Positions 46,768-55,262 of a stretch of 64,000 nucleotides of DNA are shown here, piece by piece. Origin of the DNA: CAZMRW01 sp964568805 (lineage in GTDB: Bacteria > Pseudomonadota > Gammaproteobacteria > Methylococcales > Methylomonadaceae); contig CAZMRW010000008.1 in assembly GCA_964568805.1 (NCBI GenBank), positions 1 through 64,000 of the forward strand, written 5' to 3'. Every line of letters starts with the position of its first letter. The stretch's first letter is position 1. The notes beneath the pieces are model-generated. The model was not told the origin of the DNA. It worked only from the letters and a program-made list of their open reading frames with translations, and ran no database searches. The translations under genes were made by a program, and so were the position numbers.

Positions 46768-46926
46768 CAAAAAATCCTCAAAAAAGCGGGGTGCCGTTGA
46801 TATTACACCTGTCACTCATGCCTTGCCAGATATCATCGGCGGCTTTTCAGCAAGTTTTAATCCGGCATCATGAGCGTCTGCAGAATAAGCAGCTTTTTCC
46901 GTGGAAGCGACAGGAGCTAGCGCACT

Positions 46927-46967
46927 TTGCAATCTTTCGGTTGTGCCTTATAATAATGACATTATTA
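46927..46967 (+). promoter_or_regulatory. Promoter and palindromic operator of the res-xre locus
   Basis: A -35 TTGCAA (46927-46932) and -10 TATAAT (46949-46954) are 16 bp apart. TAATAATG-A-CATTATTA (46951-46967), a perfect 8-bp inverted repeat with one central base, overlaps the -10 and likely start point. This is where an antitoxin repressor should bind. Confidence 0.75.
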
Positions 46968-46988
46968 CGGTCATAAATTGAGGCAAAT

Positions 46989-47354
46989 ATGGCAAGCATC
47001 GATTTTTTACAACAGGTGATCAGCGATGAAGGTTTGGTGATGGCCAGTTCGCTGGCCAAGGTTTTACACATTACCCAAACCGATCTCGCCGAAGTCACCG
47101 GATTATCGCTCGATTCGGTTTCCAAGCGGGCAAGGCTTAAGAGCCGCGCCACTCAGGCGCGGTTGCGGGATACGGTGGAAATCATCAACCGCGTCTCCGA
47201 GTGGTCCGGCGGCGCCGGCCGGGCATTTGCGTGGTTCCGCTCGCAGCCGCTGCCGTCATTCGGTGATAAAACCGCCGAAGATTTGGTCAAAGAAGGCCGC
47301 GCCGATGCGGTTAAAGCCTATCTTGCCAGGATCGCCGACGGCGGCTACGCTTGA
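46989..47354 (+). CDS. Xre/MbcA/ParS-type antitoxin
   Basis: 121 residues. An N-terminal HTH-like region (SSLAKVLHITQTDLAEVTGLSLDSVSKRARL) is followed by the DUF2384 toxin-binding domain (AFAWFRSQPLPSFGDKTAEDLVKEGRADAVKAYLARIADGGYA). The antitoxin neutralises the RES toxin and represses the operon. The stop TGA overlaps the TTG of the toxin gene. Confidence 0.93.
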   Translation: MASIDFLQQVISDEGLVMASSLAKVLHITQTDLAEVTGLSLDSVSKRARLKSRATQARLRDTVEIINRVSEWSGGAGRAFAWFRSQPLPSFGDKTAEDLVKEGRADAVKAYLARIADGGYA

Positions 47355-47890
47355 ACATACCGCATAGCCGCTTTACCGGCATTGCCTATCGGGCGCATCA
47401 CCCGATGTGGGCTTATACGCCGCTATCCGGCGAAGGCGCTAAAAAACATGGCGGACGCTTTAATCGGCCGGGCAGCCATGCGCTTTATACGTCATTGGAT
47501 CCAACCACCGCATGGATGGAGGCGCAGCAGGGTTTTCCGTTCAAACCGCAGCCGATGACGCTGGTTGCCTACGAGGTGGATTGCGCCGATATCGCCGATC
47601 TTAACGATGCCGTAGCGTTGCGTCATGCCGATATTTCGTCGGCCGATCTCGGCTGCGCCTGGGAAGCACTGGCTTTACAAAAACAGGAGCCGCCAACCTG
47701 GCGGCTTGCCGATCGCCTGCAAGCCCAGGGTTTTGCCGGCATTGTGGTAAGGAGCTTCGCACCCGGCTGCACGGCTCAGAATCGCAATCTGATCCTATGG
47801 CAATGGAGCAACGCTGCCCCGCATTCGCTGCACGTCATCGACGATTTGGGCCGATTGCCGAAAACACGGGATTCGTGGGGACAAGTTTAA
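47351..47890 (+). CDS. RES-domain toxin
   Basis: 179 residues from a TTG that overlaps the antitoxin stop. The RES fold residues are visible: YRAHHPMWAY (Arg14), GGRFNRPGSHALYTS (Arg/Tyr/Ser) and AWMEAQ (Glu). RES toxins degrade NAD+ in the cytoplasm. The pair forms a type II toxin-antitoxin locus. No ATG start gives this N-terminus. Confidence 0.92.
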   Translation: MNIPHSRFTGIAYRAHHPMWAYTPLSGEGAKKHGGRFNRPGSHALYTSLDPTTAWMEAQQGFPFKPQPMTLVAYEVDCADIADLNDAVALRHADISSADLGCAWEALALQKQEPPTWRLADRLQAQGFAGIVVRSFAPGCTAQNRNLILWQWSNAAPHSLHVIDDLGRLPKTRDSWGQV

Positions 47891-48078
47891 TTTCCCCAGT
47901 TTTGATTATCATGAAATTGCCACTGACAGCGGCGACCGGCGCTCAAAACCAGGAGCTTGGTAGGGTACGCATTGATTTGGAGTAAGCGAAATGTCAACAG
48001 AACCTAACAGGCTACCTTTGAAAACTTAGGATGAGGTAAACTCATCACACCTTGGATCGTGACTTAGGAGTTTTTTCA

Positions 48079-48558
48079 ATGAATGCAACCCACGAGGCAC
48101 GTCCGCCGTTTCCTCCTTTCACCCGCGAAACCGCGGCACAGAAAGTACGCATGGCCGAAGACGGCTGGAACAGTCGCGATCCTCAGCGTGTCGCCCTGGC
48201 TTATACCGTCGACAGCCGATGGCGCAACCGTGCAGAATTTCCCGTAGGCCGGGAACAGATTATCGAGTTTCTGACGCGCAAATGGGCGAAAGAGCTTGAA
48301 TACCGATTGATAAAAGAACTCTGGGCCTTCGACGGCAACCGGATCGCCGTCCGCTTCGCCTACGAATGGCATGACGACAGCGGCGACTGGTTCCGCTCCT
48401 ACGGCAACGAGAACTGGGAATTCGATGAAAACGGCCTGATGCGCCGCCGCTACGCCAGCATCAACGACTTGCCGATCAGCGAGGCCGACCGCAAGTTCCG
48501 CTGGCCGCAGGGCCGCCGTCCTGACGATCATCCGGGGTTGAGTGAATTGGGGCTGTGA
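48079..48558 (+). CDS. NTF2-like DUF1348 family protein
   Basis: 159 residues: PPFTRETAAQKVRMAEDGWNSRDP, YTVDSRWRNRAEF, ELWAFDGNRIAVRFAYEWHDDSGDWFRSYGNENWEF and a conserved C-terminal RRYASINDLPI. The family is an SnoaL/NTF2-like small cone fold of unknown activity. The ATG at 48079 is preceded by TAGGAG; a TTG nine codons before was not chosen. Confidence 0.9.
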   Translation: MNATHEARPPFPPFTRETAAQKVRMAEDGWNSRDPQRVALAYTVDSRWRNRAEFPVGREQIIEFLTRKWAKELEYRLIKELWAFDGNRIAVRFAYEWHDDSGDWFRSYGNENWEFDENGLMRRRYASINDLPISEADRKFRWPQGRRPDDHPGLSELGL

Positions 48559-48605
48559 GTATTTATTAGCTCCTTGCAACTTGTCAGAGGTAAATTGCGA
48601 AGAAA

Positions 48606-48675
48606 CGCTAACGTGGAGGTTACCGGCCCTGCGCGGCTTTATCGCGCAGCGGCCGGTGGACAGCAGGGTTATGCG
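48606..48675 (-). other. attC-like recombination site of a candidate integron cassette
   Basis: Seventy bases bounded on the minus strand by CGCATAAC and GTTAGCG, with an imperfect GC-rich hairpin between (arms ACCGGCC and GGCCGGT; inner CTGCGCG / CGCGCAG; loop around ATAAA). This is the R-L-L-R plan of integron attC sites. The outer CGCATAAC is complementary to the GTTATGCG found upstream of the HEPN gene (49201-49208), as expected for the two ends of one cassette. Confidence 0.55.
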
Positions 48676-49177
48676 TCGATGCTGGTCCCAGCAAGAGGTC
48701 AATGAATCGAGTGGCGATGCCTCGAAGTTGATGAACTGTCAATTCGGCTTCCCAGTTCTTTTCTTCAACAATCTTCCCGTCCTGCCCCCGAAGCATCTTC
48801 CCATTTTCATTGCGCACAGGAGCCATATTCCAGACCCGCAGTACTTTGATGTTGTTTTCCCCATCCCCGATGAACACGATGTTGAAGTGCGCAACTGCAT
48901 TTCGAAGGTAACGAACGAGTTGATTAAGGTCTGTGACTTGTTGAAACTCGCCAGTGACTCTCGGGATTGGCCAGCCATCTCGACGCAATTCTTCGAGCGG
49001 GGTCTTGGGAATTGATTCAACATATTCCTGCTGCGGAAAGACTAGAAGGCCGAGCATAGAGTTTATTAGCTGCGTTACCTCGAAGACACCAGCATCAAGA
49101 CTCTGAAGAGCTTCAATTGCCTCAAGGTTTTTTCGTGTCCGAAGAGCAAAGTCTCGGACCACTTCTTCATACATCAT
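48620..49177 (-). CDS. HEPN-family nuclease, probable gene cassette
   Basis: About 185 residues. The Rx4H catalytic motif of HEPN RNases is in LVRYLRNAVAHFNI (Arg92 to His97), within an all-helical N-terminal domain; the rest is charged and ends inside the attC-like site (CDS stop in the GGCCGGTAA arm). The start at 49177 follows GGAGG by seven bases. There is no partner MNT/antitoxin gene. HEPN RNases occur in toxin, abortive-infection and defence systems, so a defence role is plausible but unproven. The codon-poor 3' end made of hairpin DNA suggests cassette capture. Confidence 0.8.
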   Translation of the reverse strand: MMYEEVVRDFALRTRKNLEAIEALQSLDAGVFEVTQLINSMLGLLVFPQQEYVESIPKTPLEELRRDGWPIPRVTGEFQQVTDLNQLVRYLRNAVAHFNIVFIGDGENNIKVLRVWNMAPVRNENGKMLRGQDGKIVEEKNWEAELTVHQLRGIATRFIDLLLGPASTHNPAVHRPLRDKAAQGR

Positions 49178-49480
49178 GGACAAGCCTCCGATGGTCTCGA
49201 CGCATAACAAGTTATTATCCAGGTCCAGCTAACTTATATCTTTTCATATTTGATAGTCAAGAATGACCTTTAATACTTGATTTTCTAAACGGCATAACCC
49301 GCATTTTGTGAATGATAAACAGATCGGGAAAATTCCAAATGCTCATGATGCCGGGCAAAAAAATTTCCGAATCCTAAAAAAATAGCAAGTAGCCTCGATG
49401 GAGTGTAACGGAATCGAGGAAATCGAAGCCGCACTCCCTTCAATTTCGCTTTCTGACATAGCGGGAGACAACGAAAAGTT
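49178..49480. other. Intergenic region: cassette boundary and REP
   Basis: Contains the cassette boundary CGCATAAC (49201-49208), an AT-rich stretch and one REP (49389-49420). A weaker palindrome (CTCCC ... GGGAG) near 49434-49467 may be a decayed second REP in opposite direction. No ORF with a ribosome site. Confidence 0.55.
49389..49420 (+). repeat. REP sequence (GTAGCCTCGATGGAG family), left of RAYT
   Basis: GTAGCCTCGATGGAGTGTAA followed by CGGAATCGAGGA: a GTAG head plus a CCTCGAT/ATCGAGG stem. Nearly identical to 50113-50144. Confidence 0.85.
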
Positions 49481-50020
49481 TCAACCATCAAATTCAGGTT
49501 CGCTGCACGCCGAGTCGGGAATAACATCCGCCGCCCAATCCAATGGTAACAAACCCTGCCTGACATACTGATGAAACGATGAATAGGGCCAATTGGCCAC
49601 GTGCTTTACCCAGCCGTGTTTTACCGGATTGATGTGGATGTAATCGATATGACGGTACAGGTCGTCATCATTCCGAATCGTGTGTTCCCAATACCTGCGC
49701 TGCCATATCAAGGCACTGCCGTCTTTTCGCTTTTCAACCGGAATGCCGGATTTTTCAAGGCCTCGGCTAAAGTTTGATTTGATCGCTTTCCACCTGCCCG
49801 GATAATCCATGTCACCGGGCGGCAAGGTCCAAATCGTATGGAGATGGTCGGGCAGGATGACGATGGCGTCGATATGAAAGGGCCGGGAGTGTCGTGTTTT
49901 CCGAAAGGCCTGCCTTAAAATGTCGATGGATTGCGTCAATTGCCGGGATTGGCGATCCCGTATTGCGACGGTGAAAAAATAGGTGCCGCCAGGGACAAAG
50001 TTGCGTCGGTAGTTGACCAT
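49481..50020 (-). CDS. REP-associated tyrosine transposase (RAYT)
   Basis: 179 residues of the Y1/TnpA_REP family. The HUH motif is DHLHTIWTLPPGD and the catalytic Tyr is in HIDYIHINPVKHGWV; WQRRYWEHTIRN is a family signature. Cuts and moves REP sequences as single strands. REPs flank the gene on both sides. Domesticated in most genomes; mobile or housekeeping use is unknown here. Confidence 0.94.
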   Translation of the reverse strand: MVNYRRNFVPGGTYFFTVAIRDRQSRQLTQSIDILRQAFRKTRHSRPFHIDAIVILPDHLHTIWTLPPGDMDYPGRWKAIKSNFSRGLEKSGIPVEKRKDGSALIWQRRYWEHTIRNDDDLYRHIDYIHINPVKHGWVKHVANWPYSSFHQYVRQGLLPLDWAADVIPDSACSEPEFDG

Positions 50021-50112
50021 AACTATTAATGGGCTGGCATATAAGTCATGAAACTTTTACATCATTCTGCTTTTTGGTCAATTCATAAAGTGAAATACAT
50101 TGGAGGTAGGAG

Positions 50113-50192
50113 GTAGCCTCGATGGAGTGTAATGGAATCGAGGAAAATTATGGCTTCTATCCCTCGATTCCGCTTTGCTGCATCGAGGCTAC
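50113..50192. repeat. BIME: two REPs in opposite orientation
   Basis: One REP at 50113-50144 on the plus strand and its inverted partner at 50162-50192, which starts CCTCGATTCCG and ends CATCGAGGCTAC. The pair is upstream of the RAYT gene and ends four bases before the stop of the outer-membrane efflux gene, so it may also stabilise that mRNA. Confidence 0.88.
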
Positions 50193-50195
50193 GAA

Positions 50196-51644
50196 CTACT
50201 CGTTATGGATAACAAACGCCCCATTCTGCCAGCCGCCGCCCAGGGCTTTATACAACGCCACGAGTTGCAGCGATGTTTTCGCGTCGCTTTCGAAGAAACT
50301 GCTTTGCGCCTGGTACAGGACCTTCTCGGCCACGAGGACGTCCAAAAAGGACGTCAGGCCTCTGCGGTAACGTTCATCCGCGAGATCGACCGCTAATTGG
50401 CTGGCTTCGACGGCTTTGGCCAGTGTATCGCGCCGTTCCTGTTCGTTGGCGTAGGCGATCAAGGCATCCTCGACTTCCTTGAAGGCATCGAGAATGGTTT
50501 TTCGGTAAGCAATGAATGTTTGCTCGTAAAGGGCTTTTTTGCCTTTGATATTAGCTTGAAGCTTGCCCCAGTTAAAAATCGGCATGGTGAGGGTGGAGGC
50601 AATCGACCAGGATTTGCCGATCGGGGTGAAATCGGTGATCTTGAGGTTTTGCAGGCCGATGAAAGCCGCCAGATTGAACTTGGGATACAGCTCGGCGGTG
50701 GCGACCCCGATCTGTGCGTTTGCCGCCGCCAGTTGCCGTTCGGCGCTGCGAATATCCGGGCGGCGGCGCAGCAATTCGGAAGGCAAATCGGCCAGTGCCG
50801 GATTCGCCGCCGCAGGTATCGGGCCGGTTTGCTCTAAGCGGACCAGCAGGGCGCCGGGTTCCCTGCCTAATAAAATACTCAGCGCATGAATGGCGGTTTT
50901 TTCGGCTGTCTCGTAAACCGGCAATAGTGCACCGGTGATTTCAAGCTGTGATCTCGCCTGCGCCACTTCCAGGTCGGATGCCAGTCCGGCTTTCTGGCGC
51001 GTTTCGGCCAGCGCCAGCGTGTCTTGTTGGGAAATGATATGTTTCCGGGTGACGGCGATGAGCTGTTGATTGCTGCGCACATCGATATAGTTGCGTGCGA
51101 CTTCGGCCAAAAGAGTGACCTGCAAGTCCTTGCTGTTCTCCTCTTCGGCTGCTATCGTCGCATCGGCGGCCTCAACCGACCGTCTTATCCCGCCGAACAA
51201 ATCGATTTCCCACTGCGCGTCGAAACCCATCTGGAATATGTTGATGATTTGTTGTCCGAACCCGAATCCGCCGGCTGCTGAAGATCCGCCGGTTTGACCG
51301 AATGAAGTGGCGTTAAGCCTGCGGCTGACGTTATTCCGGGCATCCAGGCTGGGCAGCCCGGCAGCGAAGGCAATCGTACGCTGGGTGCGGGCTTCGCGGA
51401 TGCGCGCCGCCGCCTGCTGCAAATCGAGATTGGAGTGAACGGCATCATTGATCAACCCGTTTAACATGGGGTCGTTAAAGGTTTTCCACCAGTCCGAATA
51501 GGTGTTCGGGGTTTTAGCCTTGGCCGTTTTTGCTGCGCTCCAATGCCTGGGCGTCACCACTTCCGGCGTCACGTAATCCGGCCCGACGACGGCACAGCCG
51601 ATCAGCGTAACACCCAGCAAGGGCATGCAAAAGCCGGCCTTCAT
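50196..51644 (-). CDS. NodT-type outer-membrane efflux lipoprotein
   Basis: 482 residues with a lipobox (GVTLIGC, Cys17), the start VVGPDYVTPEV, and two OEP repeats with DARNNVSRRLNA and RRRPDIRSAERQLAAANAQIGVATAELYPKF, typical of NodT/TolC-like trimeric channels. It forms the outer-membrane exit of the ABC efflux pump whose other parts are encoded upstream. It overlaps the adaptor gene by four bases. Confidence 0.93.
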   Translation of the reverse strand: MKAGFCMPLLGVTLIGCAVVGPDYVTPEVVTPRHWSAAKTAKAKTPNTYSDWWKTFNDPMLNGLINDAVHSNLDLQQAAARIREARTQRTIAFAAGLPSLDARNNVSRRLNATSFGQTGGSSAAGGFGFGQQIINIFQMGFDAQWEIDLFGGIRRSVEAADATIAAEEENSKDLQVTLLAEVARNYIDVRSNQQLIAVTRKHIISQQDTLALAETRQKAGLASDLEVAQARSQLEITGALLPVYETAEKTAIHALSILLGREPGALLVRLEQTGPIPAAANPALADLPSELLRRRPDIRSAERQLAAANAQIGVATAELYPKFNLAAFIGLQNLKITDFTPIGKSWSIASTLTMPIFNWGKLQANIKGKKALYEQTFIAYRKTILDAFKEVEDALIAYANEQERRDTLAKAVEASQLAVDLADERYRRGLTSFLDVLVAEKVLYQAQSSFFESDAKTSLQLVALYKALGGGWQNGAFVIHNE

Positions 51645-52612
51645 GATGGCGCGCCTGTCTGGCTAGGCATTTGGCTTGCTTCCGCGGGAGTCTCGATGAA
51701 GACGTCCATTTGCTGGCCGGCATAAGCCGGCATGCTGGCTCGTTCGAAGCTGTACAGGGCCTGCAGGACGCGCGTATCGACCCGTTCGCTGCTGTCGCCG
51801 GTGAGGGATTTCTTCGGTATCACATAAGGTTCCAGCCAGACCAGTTTCAAGTCGGTATGAAACCGACGGTTGCCGCGCAGATAGGCGACCGCCTTGCTTT
51901 CCTTGCGGAAACGCCAGGCGTCGTTTTCATCGATGTCGACGCGGATATGGAGCTGATCCATATTGCCCATCAGGATCAGCGGCACGGACAAATTACCTGC
52001 CTGGGCAAATTCGCCGGGGCGAATGTTGACCTGCAGAATTTCCCCGTTCGACAGCGCGCGCACCGTCAGCCGGTCCAGCGTGGTCCGTACCGCATCCAGA
52101 CTGGCTTCCGCCTGTCTGACCTGGGCACGGGCGCTGGCCACGGCGGCTTTGGCGATCAACACGGCGTTCCGCCTGTTCTCGAGTTCTTCGGTGCTGATGG
52201 CGCGCCGGTCGGTTACCGCCTCGATCAATTTCAATTGGGTATTGGCATCGGTCCAGGATGCTTCGGCTTCGGCAACACCGGCTCTGGCTCTGTTCAAATC
52301 AGCCAGCTTGATGGCTTGATCGGCCAGCGCCTCTCTGTCGTCGATCCGGAATAAAATGTCGCCGGCTTTGACTTGATCGCCGACCTGAACCGCCACCGTA
52401 TACACGATGCCCGGCAAGGACGTGCCGATGGCAATATTCTGGCTTTTCGCTTCAATAATGCCCGATCCGGCAATAAAGTCCTTGAAGGGCGCCTCGGCCG
52501 GTTCGGCTACGGGATCGGCGACCGGCGTCGGCTGATTGCCGACCGCAACGGTGTAGACGCCGAACAGGAAACCGGCGATGGCCAGGGCGGGAAGGGTATA
52601 TTTGGGTAACAT
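51641..52612 (-). CDS. Periplasmic adaptor (HlyD/DevB-like membrane fusion protein)
   Basis: 323 residues: membrane anchor (YTLPALAIAGFLFGVYTVAVG), a lipoyl half (VYTVAVQVGDQVKAGDILFRIDDREALA), a helical hairpin (about 100-180), then a second half-lipoyl and beta barrel. It joins an ABC permease to the outer-membrane channel. Similar in order to DevB of DevBCA-type exporters. Substrate unknown. Confidence 0.9.
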   Translation of the reverse strand: MLPKYTLPALAIAGFLFGVYTVAVGNQPTPVADPVAEPAEAPFKDFIAGSGIIEAKSQNIAIGTSLPGIVYTVAVQVGDQVKAGDILFRIDDREALADQAIKLADLNRARAGVAEAEASWTDANTQLKLIEAVTDRRAISTEELENRRNAVLIAKAAVASARAQVRQAEASLDAVRTTLDRLTVRALSNGEILQVNIRPGEFAQAGNLSVPLILMGNMDQLHIRVDIDENDAWRFRKESKAVAYLRGNRRFHTDLKLVWLEPYVIPKKSLTGDSSERVDTRVLQALYSFERASMPAYAGQQMDVFIETPAEASQMPSQTGAPS

Positions 52613-52636
52613 GTTCGACTCCTCGGAAATATCGAT

Positions 52637-53344
52637 TTAAAGTTCCGCCGCCGAATTCACCAATTTATTGATGCGCCCGTCGTCCATTCGGGCGATGCGG
52701 TCGGCAAAACCAAAAATGCGGTCATCGTGGGTGACAATGACCAGGGCGCGATCCTTTTGCAGAGCCACCTCTTTCAGCAGTTCCATCACTTGCTGCCCTG
52801 TTTCGTGGTCGAGGGCGCTGGTGGGTTCGTCGCACACTATCAGCCGCGGGCTATGCACGAGCGCTCGGGCAATGGCCACCCGCTGTTGCTGGCCGCCGGA
52901 AAGCTGTGAGGGCAGGGACGTGATGCGCGTTCCCAGGCCGACACGGTCCAGGATTTCTGCGGCTTTGCGGTAAGCTTGCTGGCGTTTCATGCCGTTAATA
53001 ATAAGCGGAATGGACACATTCTCGGCGGCATTGAGGGTCGGCAGCAGATTGAAAGCCTGAAACACGAAGCCGACATTGCGCGCCCGAAAATTCAGCTTGT
53101 CCTTGCCTCGCATATGCAGAAAATCCTCGCCGAATACTTCGCAACGACCTTCGTCCTGATCGAGAATGCCGGCGATGACCGAGATCAGCGTGGTTTTGCC
53201 GCAACCGGAAGGCCCCACCAGCATCATCAGCTCGCCCATGCGGATTTCCAGATCGATGCCGCTGAGAGCGGTCACTTTTTGATCGCCGGTATCATAGGTT
53301 TTGATCACGTTTTCGCAGCGCACCGCCAATTGAGTCGTGTTCAT
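52637..53344 (-). CDS. ABC transporter ATP-binding protein (LolD/DevA-like)
   Basis: 235 residues: Walker A VGPSGCGKTTLI, signature LSGGQQQRVAIARA, Walker B RLIVCDEPTSALD, and H-loop IVTHDDR. Powers the exporter with the FtsX-type permease. The ATG at 53344 lies four bases after the permease stop. Confidence 0.94.
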   Translation of the reverse strand: MNTTQLAVRCENVIKTYDTGDQKVTALSGIDLEIRMGELMMLVGPSGCGKTTLISVIAGILDQDEGRCEVFGEDFLHMRGKDKLNFRARNVGFVFQAFNLLPTLNAAENVSIPLIINGMKRQQAYRKAAEILDRVGLGTRITSLPSQLSGGQQQRVAIARALVHSPRLIVCDEPTSALDHETGQQVMELLKEVALQKDRALVIVTHDDRIFGFADRIARMDDGRINKLVNSAAEL

Positions 53345-53348
53345 GGCG

Positions 53349-54509
53349 TTAACTCTTGAAGACAATGGCAGGTTCCAGCTGGATGACTTTACGGATGCTG
53401 ATCAGGGCGGCGAAGATGCTGATCAGCGTCACGCCCGCGCCGCTGAAAACGAGCAATTGCCAGGGAAATTTAAAGGCCAGAATGGTGTTGCGCATGGCGT
53501 AGCCAAACAGCGACGTCAGGCCGACGCCCAGCCCGTAGCCGATACTGCCGACCAGGGTCGCTTGCAGCAGGATCATCCGCAACAAGGTCCAGTTGCTCGC
53601 GCCCATGGCTTTCAGGACGCCGAATTGCTTAAGATTTTCCAGCGTGAAATTATAAAAAGTCTGGCCGGCGATGGCCGCGCCGACAATGAATCCCAGGGTC
53701 ACCGAGATGCCGAAATTGATCGGGATGCCGGTGTTTTTCATAAAGTAGTTGAAAGTGATCGTTTTGAACTGCTCCTGGGTATAGGCGGCCAGGCCGGTGG
53801 TATCCCGGATGCGCCGGGTCAGCATGCGGAGATCCTCGCCGGCCTTGGCCTTGACCAGTATGAAAGACAGCAGTTTCCGTTCCTTGGGCGCATAGCCGAT
53901 CGCGCGCGAATAGGTCGTGTAGATCACCGGCTGGGACTGAAATGTTCTCGTCGTCCTGGCGATGCCCACGACAATGGCGCGTTTGTCGTTCAATTCCAGG
54001 TTATCGCCGATCTTGAGTGGAATCGGTTTGCCGCCGGCTTTGGTGGACGGATTGGCCAGTTTGTCGATGGCGCCGTCGATATCGACGATAATGCCATCGC
54101 TACGGCGTAAATCCTCAAGCCTTCCTTCGAGCATGATGGGCGGGCCGCCGATCAGGGTGGTATCGTCCAGGCCGATGACATTGCAGGTCTGGAAGGTACC
54201 GTTGGCGAGCCGCGCCTTGAGCAGACCCTTGTACAACGGCATCGCCCATTCCACACCGGAAACCCCGCGCACCCGGAACAGCTGAGTATCCTGCATTGGC
54301 TTGATGTCATCGACGAATTGCACTTTCGGGTCCATCACCCAAATATCGGGAAGACCCACATCCGAGATGAAGCTGAATGATCTTGTCATAAGCCCGATAA
54401 AAATCGCCGGTTGCTGGGTCATGATCAGGGAAGCAAAGGTCAGGCCCATCACAATACCCAGATATTTGCCCCGATCGCCCATGAGCATTTTTAGCGCAAT
54501 GTAATTCAT
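53349..54509 (-). CDS. ABC exporter permease (FtsX/DevC-like)
   Basis: 386 residues with four membrane helices: one at the N-terminus (LGIVMGLTFASLIMTQQP), then a large periplasmic domain (about 40-260) and three C-terminal helices with the FtsX pattern (KQFGVLKAMGASNWTLLRMILLQATLVG). Matches DevC-type permeases of tripartite exporters. Overlaps the TetR stop by four bases. Confidence 0.91.
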   Translation of the reverse strand: MNYIALKMLMGDRGKYLGIVMGLTFASLIMTQQPAIFIGLMTRSFSFISDVGLPDIWVMDPKVQFVDDIKPMQDTQLFRVRGVSGVEWAMPLYKGLLKARLANGTFQTCNVIGLDDTTLIGGPPIMLEGRLEDLRRSDGIIVDIDGAIDKLANPSTKAGGKPIPLKIGDNLELNDKRAIVVGIARTTRTFQSQPVIYTTYSRAIGYAPKERKLLSFILVKAKAGEDLRMLTRRIRDTTGLAAYTQEQFKTITFNYFMKNTGIPINFGISVTLGFIVGAAIAGQTFYNFTLENLKQFGVLKAMGASNWTLLRMILLQATLVGSIGYGLGVGLTSLFGYAMRNTILAFKFPWQLLVFSGAGVTLISIFAALISIRKVIQLEPAIVFKS

Positions 54510-55159
54510 GCTGTTATTCCCCTTTGTTCATGCGACAGCTGCTTGAAGGCAGCCAGCGAAAAGCGGGCAATGTGCTTTGCGGAGCGATCAATTTCTTCCG
54601 GGCTGGCGATCACGTCGGGGCAGATTCGGTCGATGATGGAGCGGGAATGCTTGAACATCAGGCATTGACCCAGAATACCGAGTATGAATCGATGCAGATC
54701 GGTTTTGCTCCAGCCCGGCCCGAGCAGTTCCGGAACGATAGTTCCCAGCATTTCGAAGTGAGGAATAATGGCAATTTTTATGATTTCATCCAGGGCGCTG
54801 GTCGGGTCCGCGATCTCACGGGCGATGAGTTTGCCGTGATAGCCGAGATTGCTTTCGTCCATCAGCTTATGCAGAAAAACACGGATGAAACTGGTGAGGC
54901 GCACTTCGGCTGATAGAGTGCTATCCAGCGCGTCATCCATCGGATAACGTTGGCCCGCCTGGCGGAACGCGAAAGCCAGGGACTCGGCATATAAGGAGGC
55001 CTTGTTGCGAAAGTGATAGTTGACCGAGGCCACGTTCACGTCGGCCTGAGCGCAGATTTCCCTTACCGAGGCGTCCTTGAAGCCGCGTTGAGCGAAAATC
55101 TCGACCGCTGCGATCAATATGCGGTCTCGGGTGGAATCGGGGCTTGCGATGTCATTCAT
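54506..55159 (-). CDS. TetR-family regulator (CerR-like)
   Basis: 217 residues from the ATG at 55159. The HTH (STRDRILIAAVEIFAQRGFKDASVREICAQADVNVASVNYHFRNKASLY) is N-terminal; the rest resembles the CerR/DUF1956 ligand domain. It leads the efflux operon. The alternative ATG at 55171 lies inside the palindrome. Likely represses its own operon through that palindrome and is released by an unknown effector. Confidence 0.9.
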   Translation of the reverse strand: MNDIASPDSTRDRILIAAVEIFAQRGFKDASVREICAQADVNVASVNYHFRNKASLYAESLAFAFRQAGQRYPMDDALDSTLSAEVRLTSFIRVFLHKLMDESNLGYHGKLIAREIADPTSALDEIIKIAIIPHFEMLGTIVPELLGPGWSKTDLHRFILGILGQCLMFKHSRSIIDRICPDVIASPEEIDRSAKHIARFSLAAFKQLSHEQRGITA

Positions 55160-55168
55160 TATCTTAGC

Positions 55169-55200
55169 CATTCGATTTAAACATATGTTTAAATCGAATG
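55169..55200. promoter_or_regulatory. Perfect 32-bp palindrome, operator of the efflux operon
   Basis: CATTCGATTTAAACAT followed by its exact reverse complement. It overlaps the start of the TetR gene and the region where its promoter should lie. Size and position are typical of a TetR-family operator. It contains ATATGT-like AT-rich centre and TTTAAA blocks. Confidence 0.85.
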
Positions 55201-55262
55201 TATAAAACGTCTGATTAAATGTCAAGATTCTTTTTTTTGAAGGATAGAGTCGGGCCGCTGCG

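Noticed and set aside
53337..54110. 257-residue plus-strand frame
   Set aside because: Antisense to the ABC permease; rich in Asp/Gly/Gln as expected from shadow translation.
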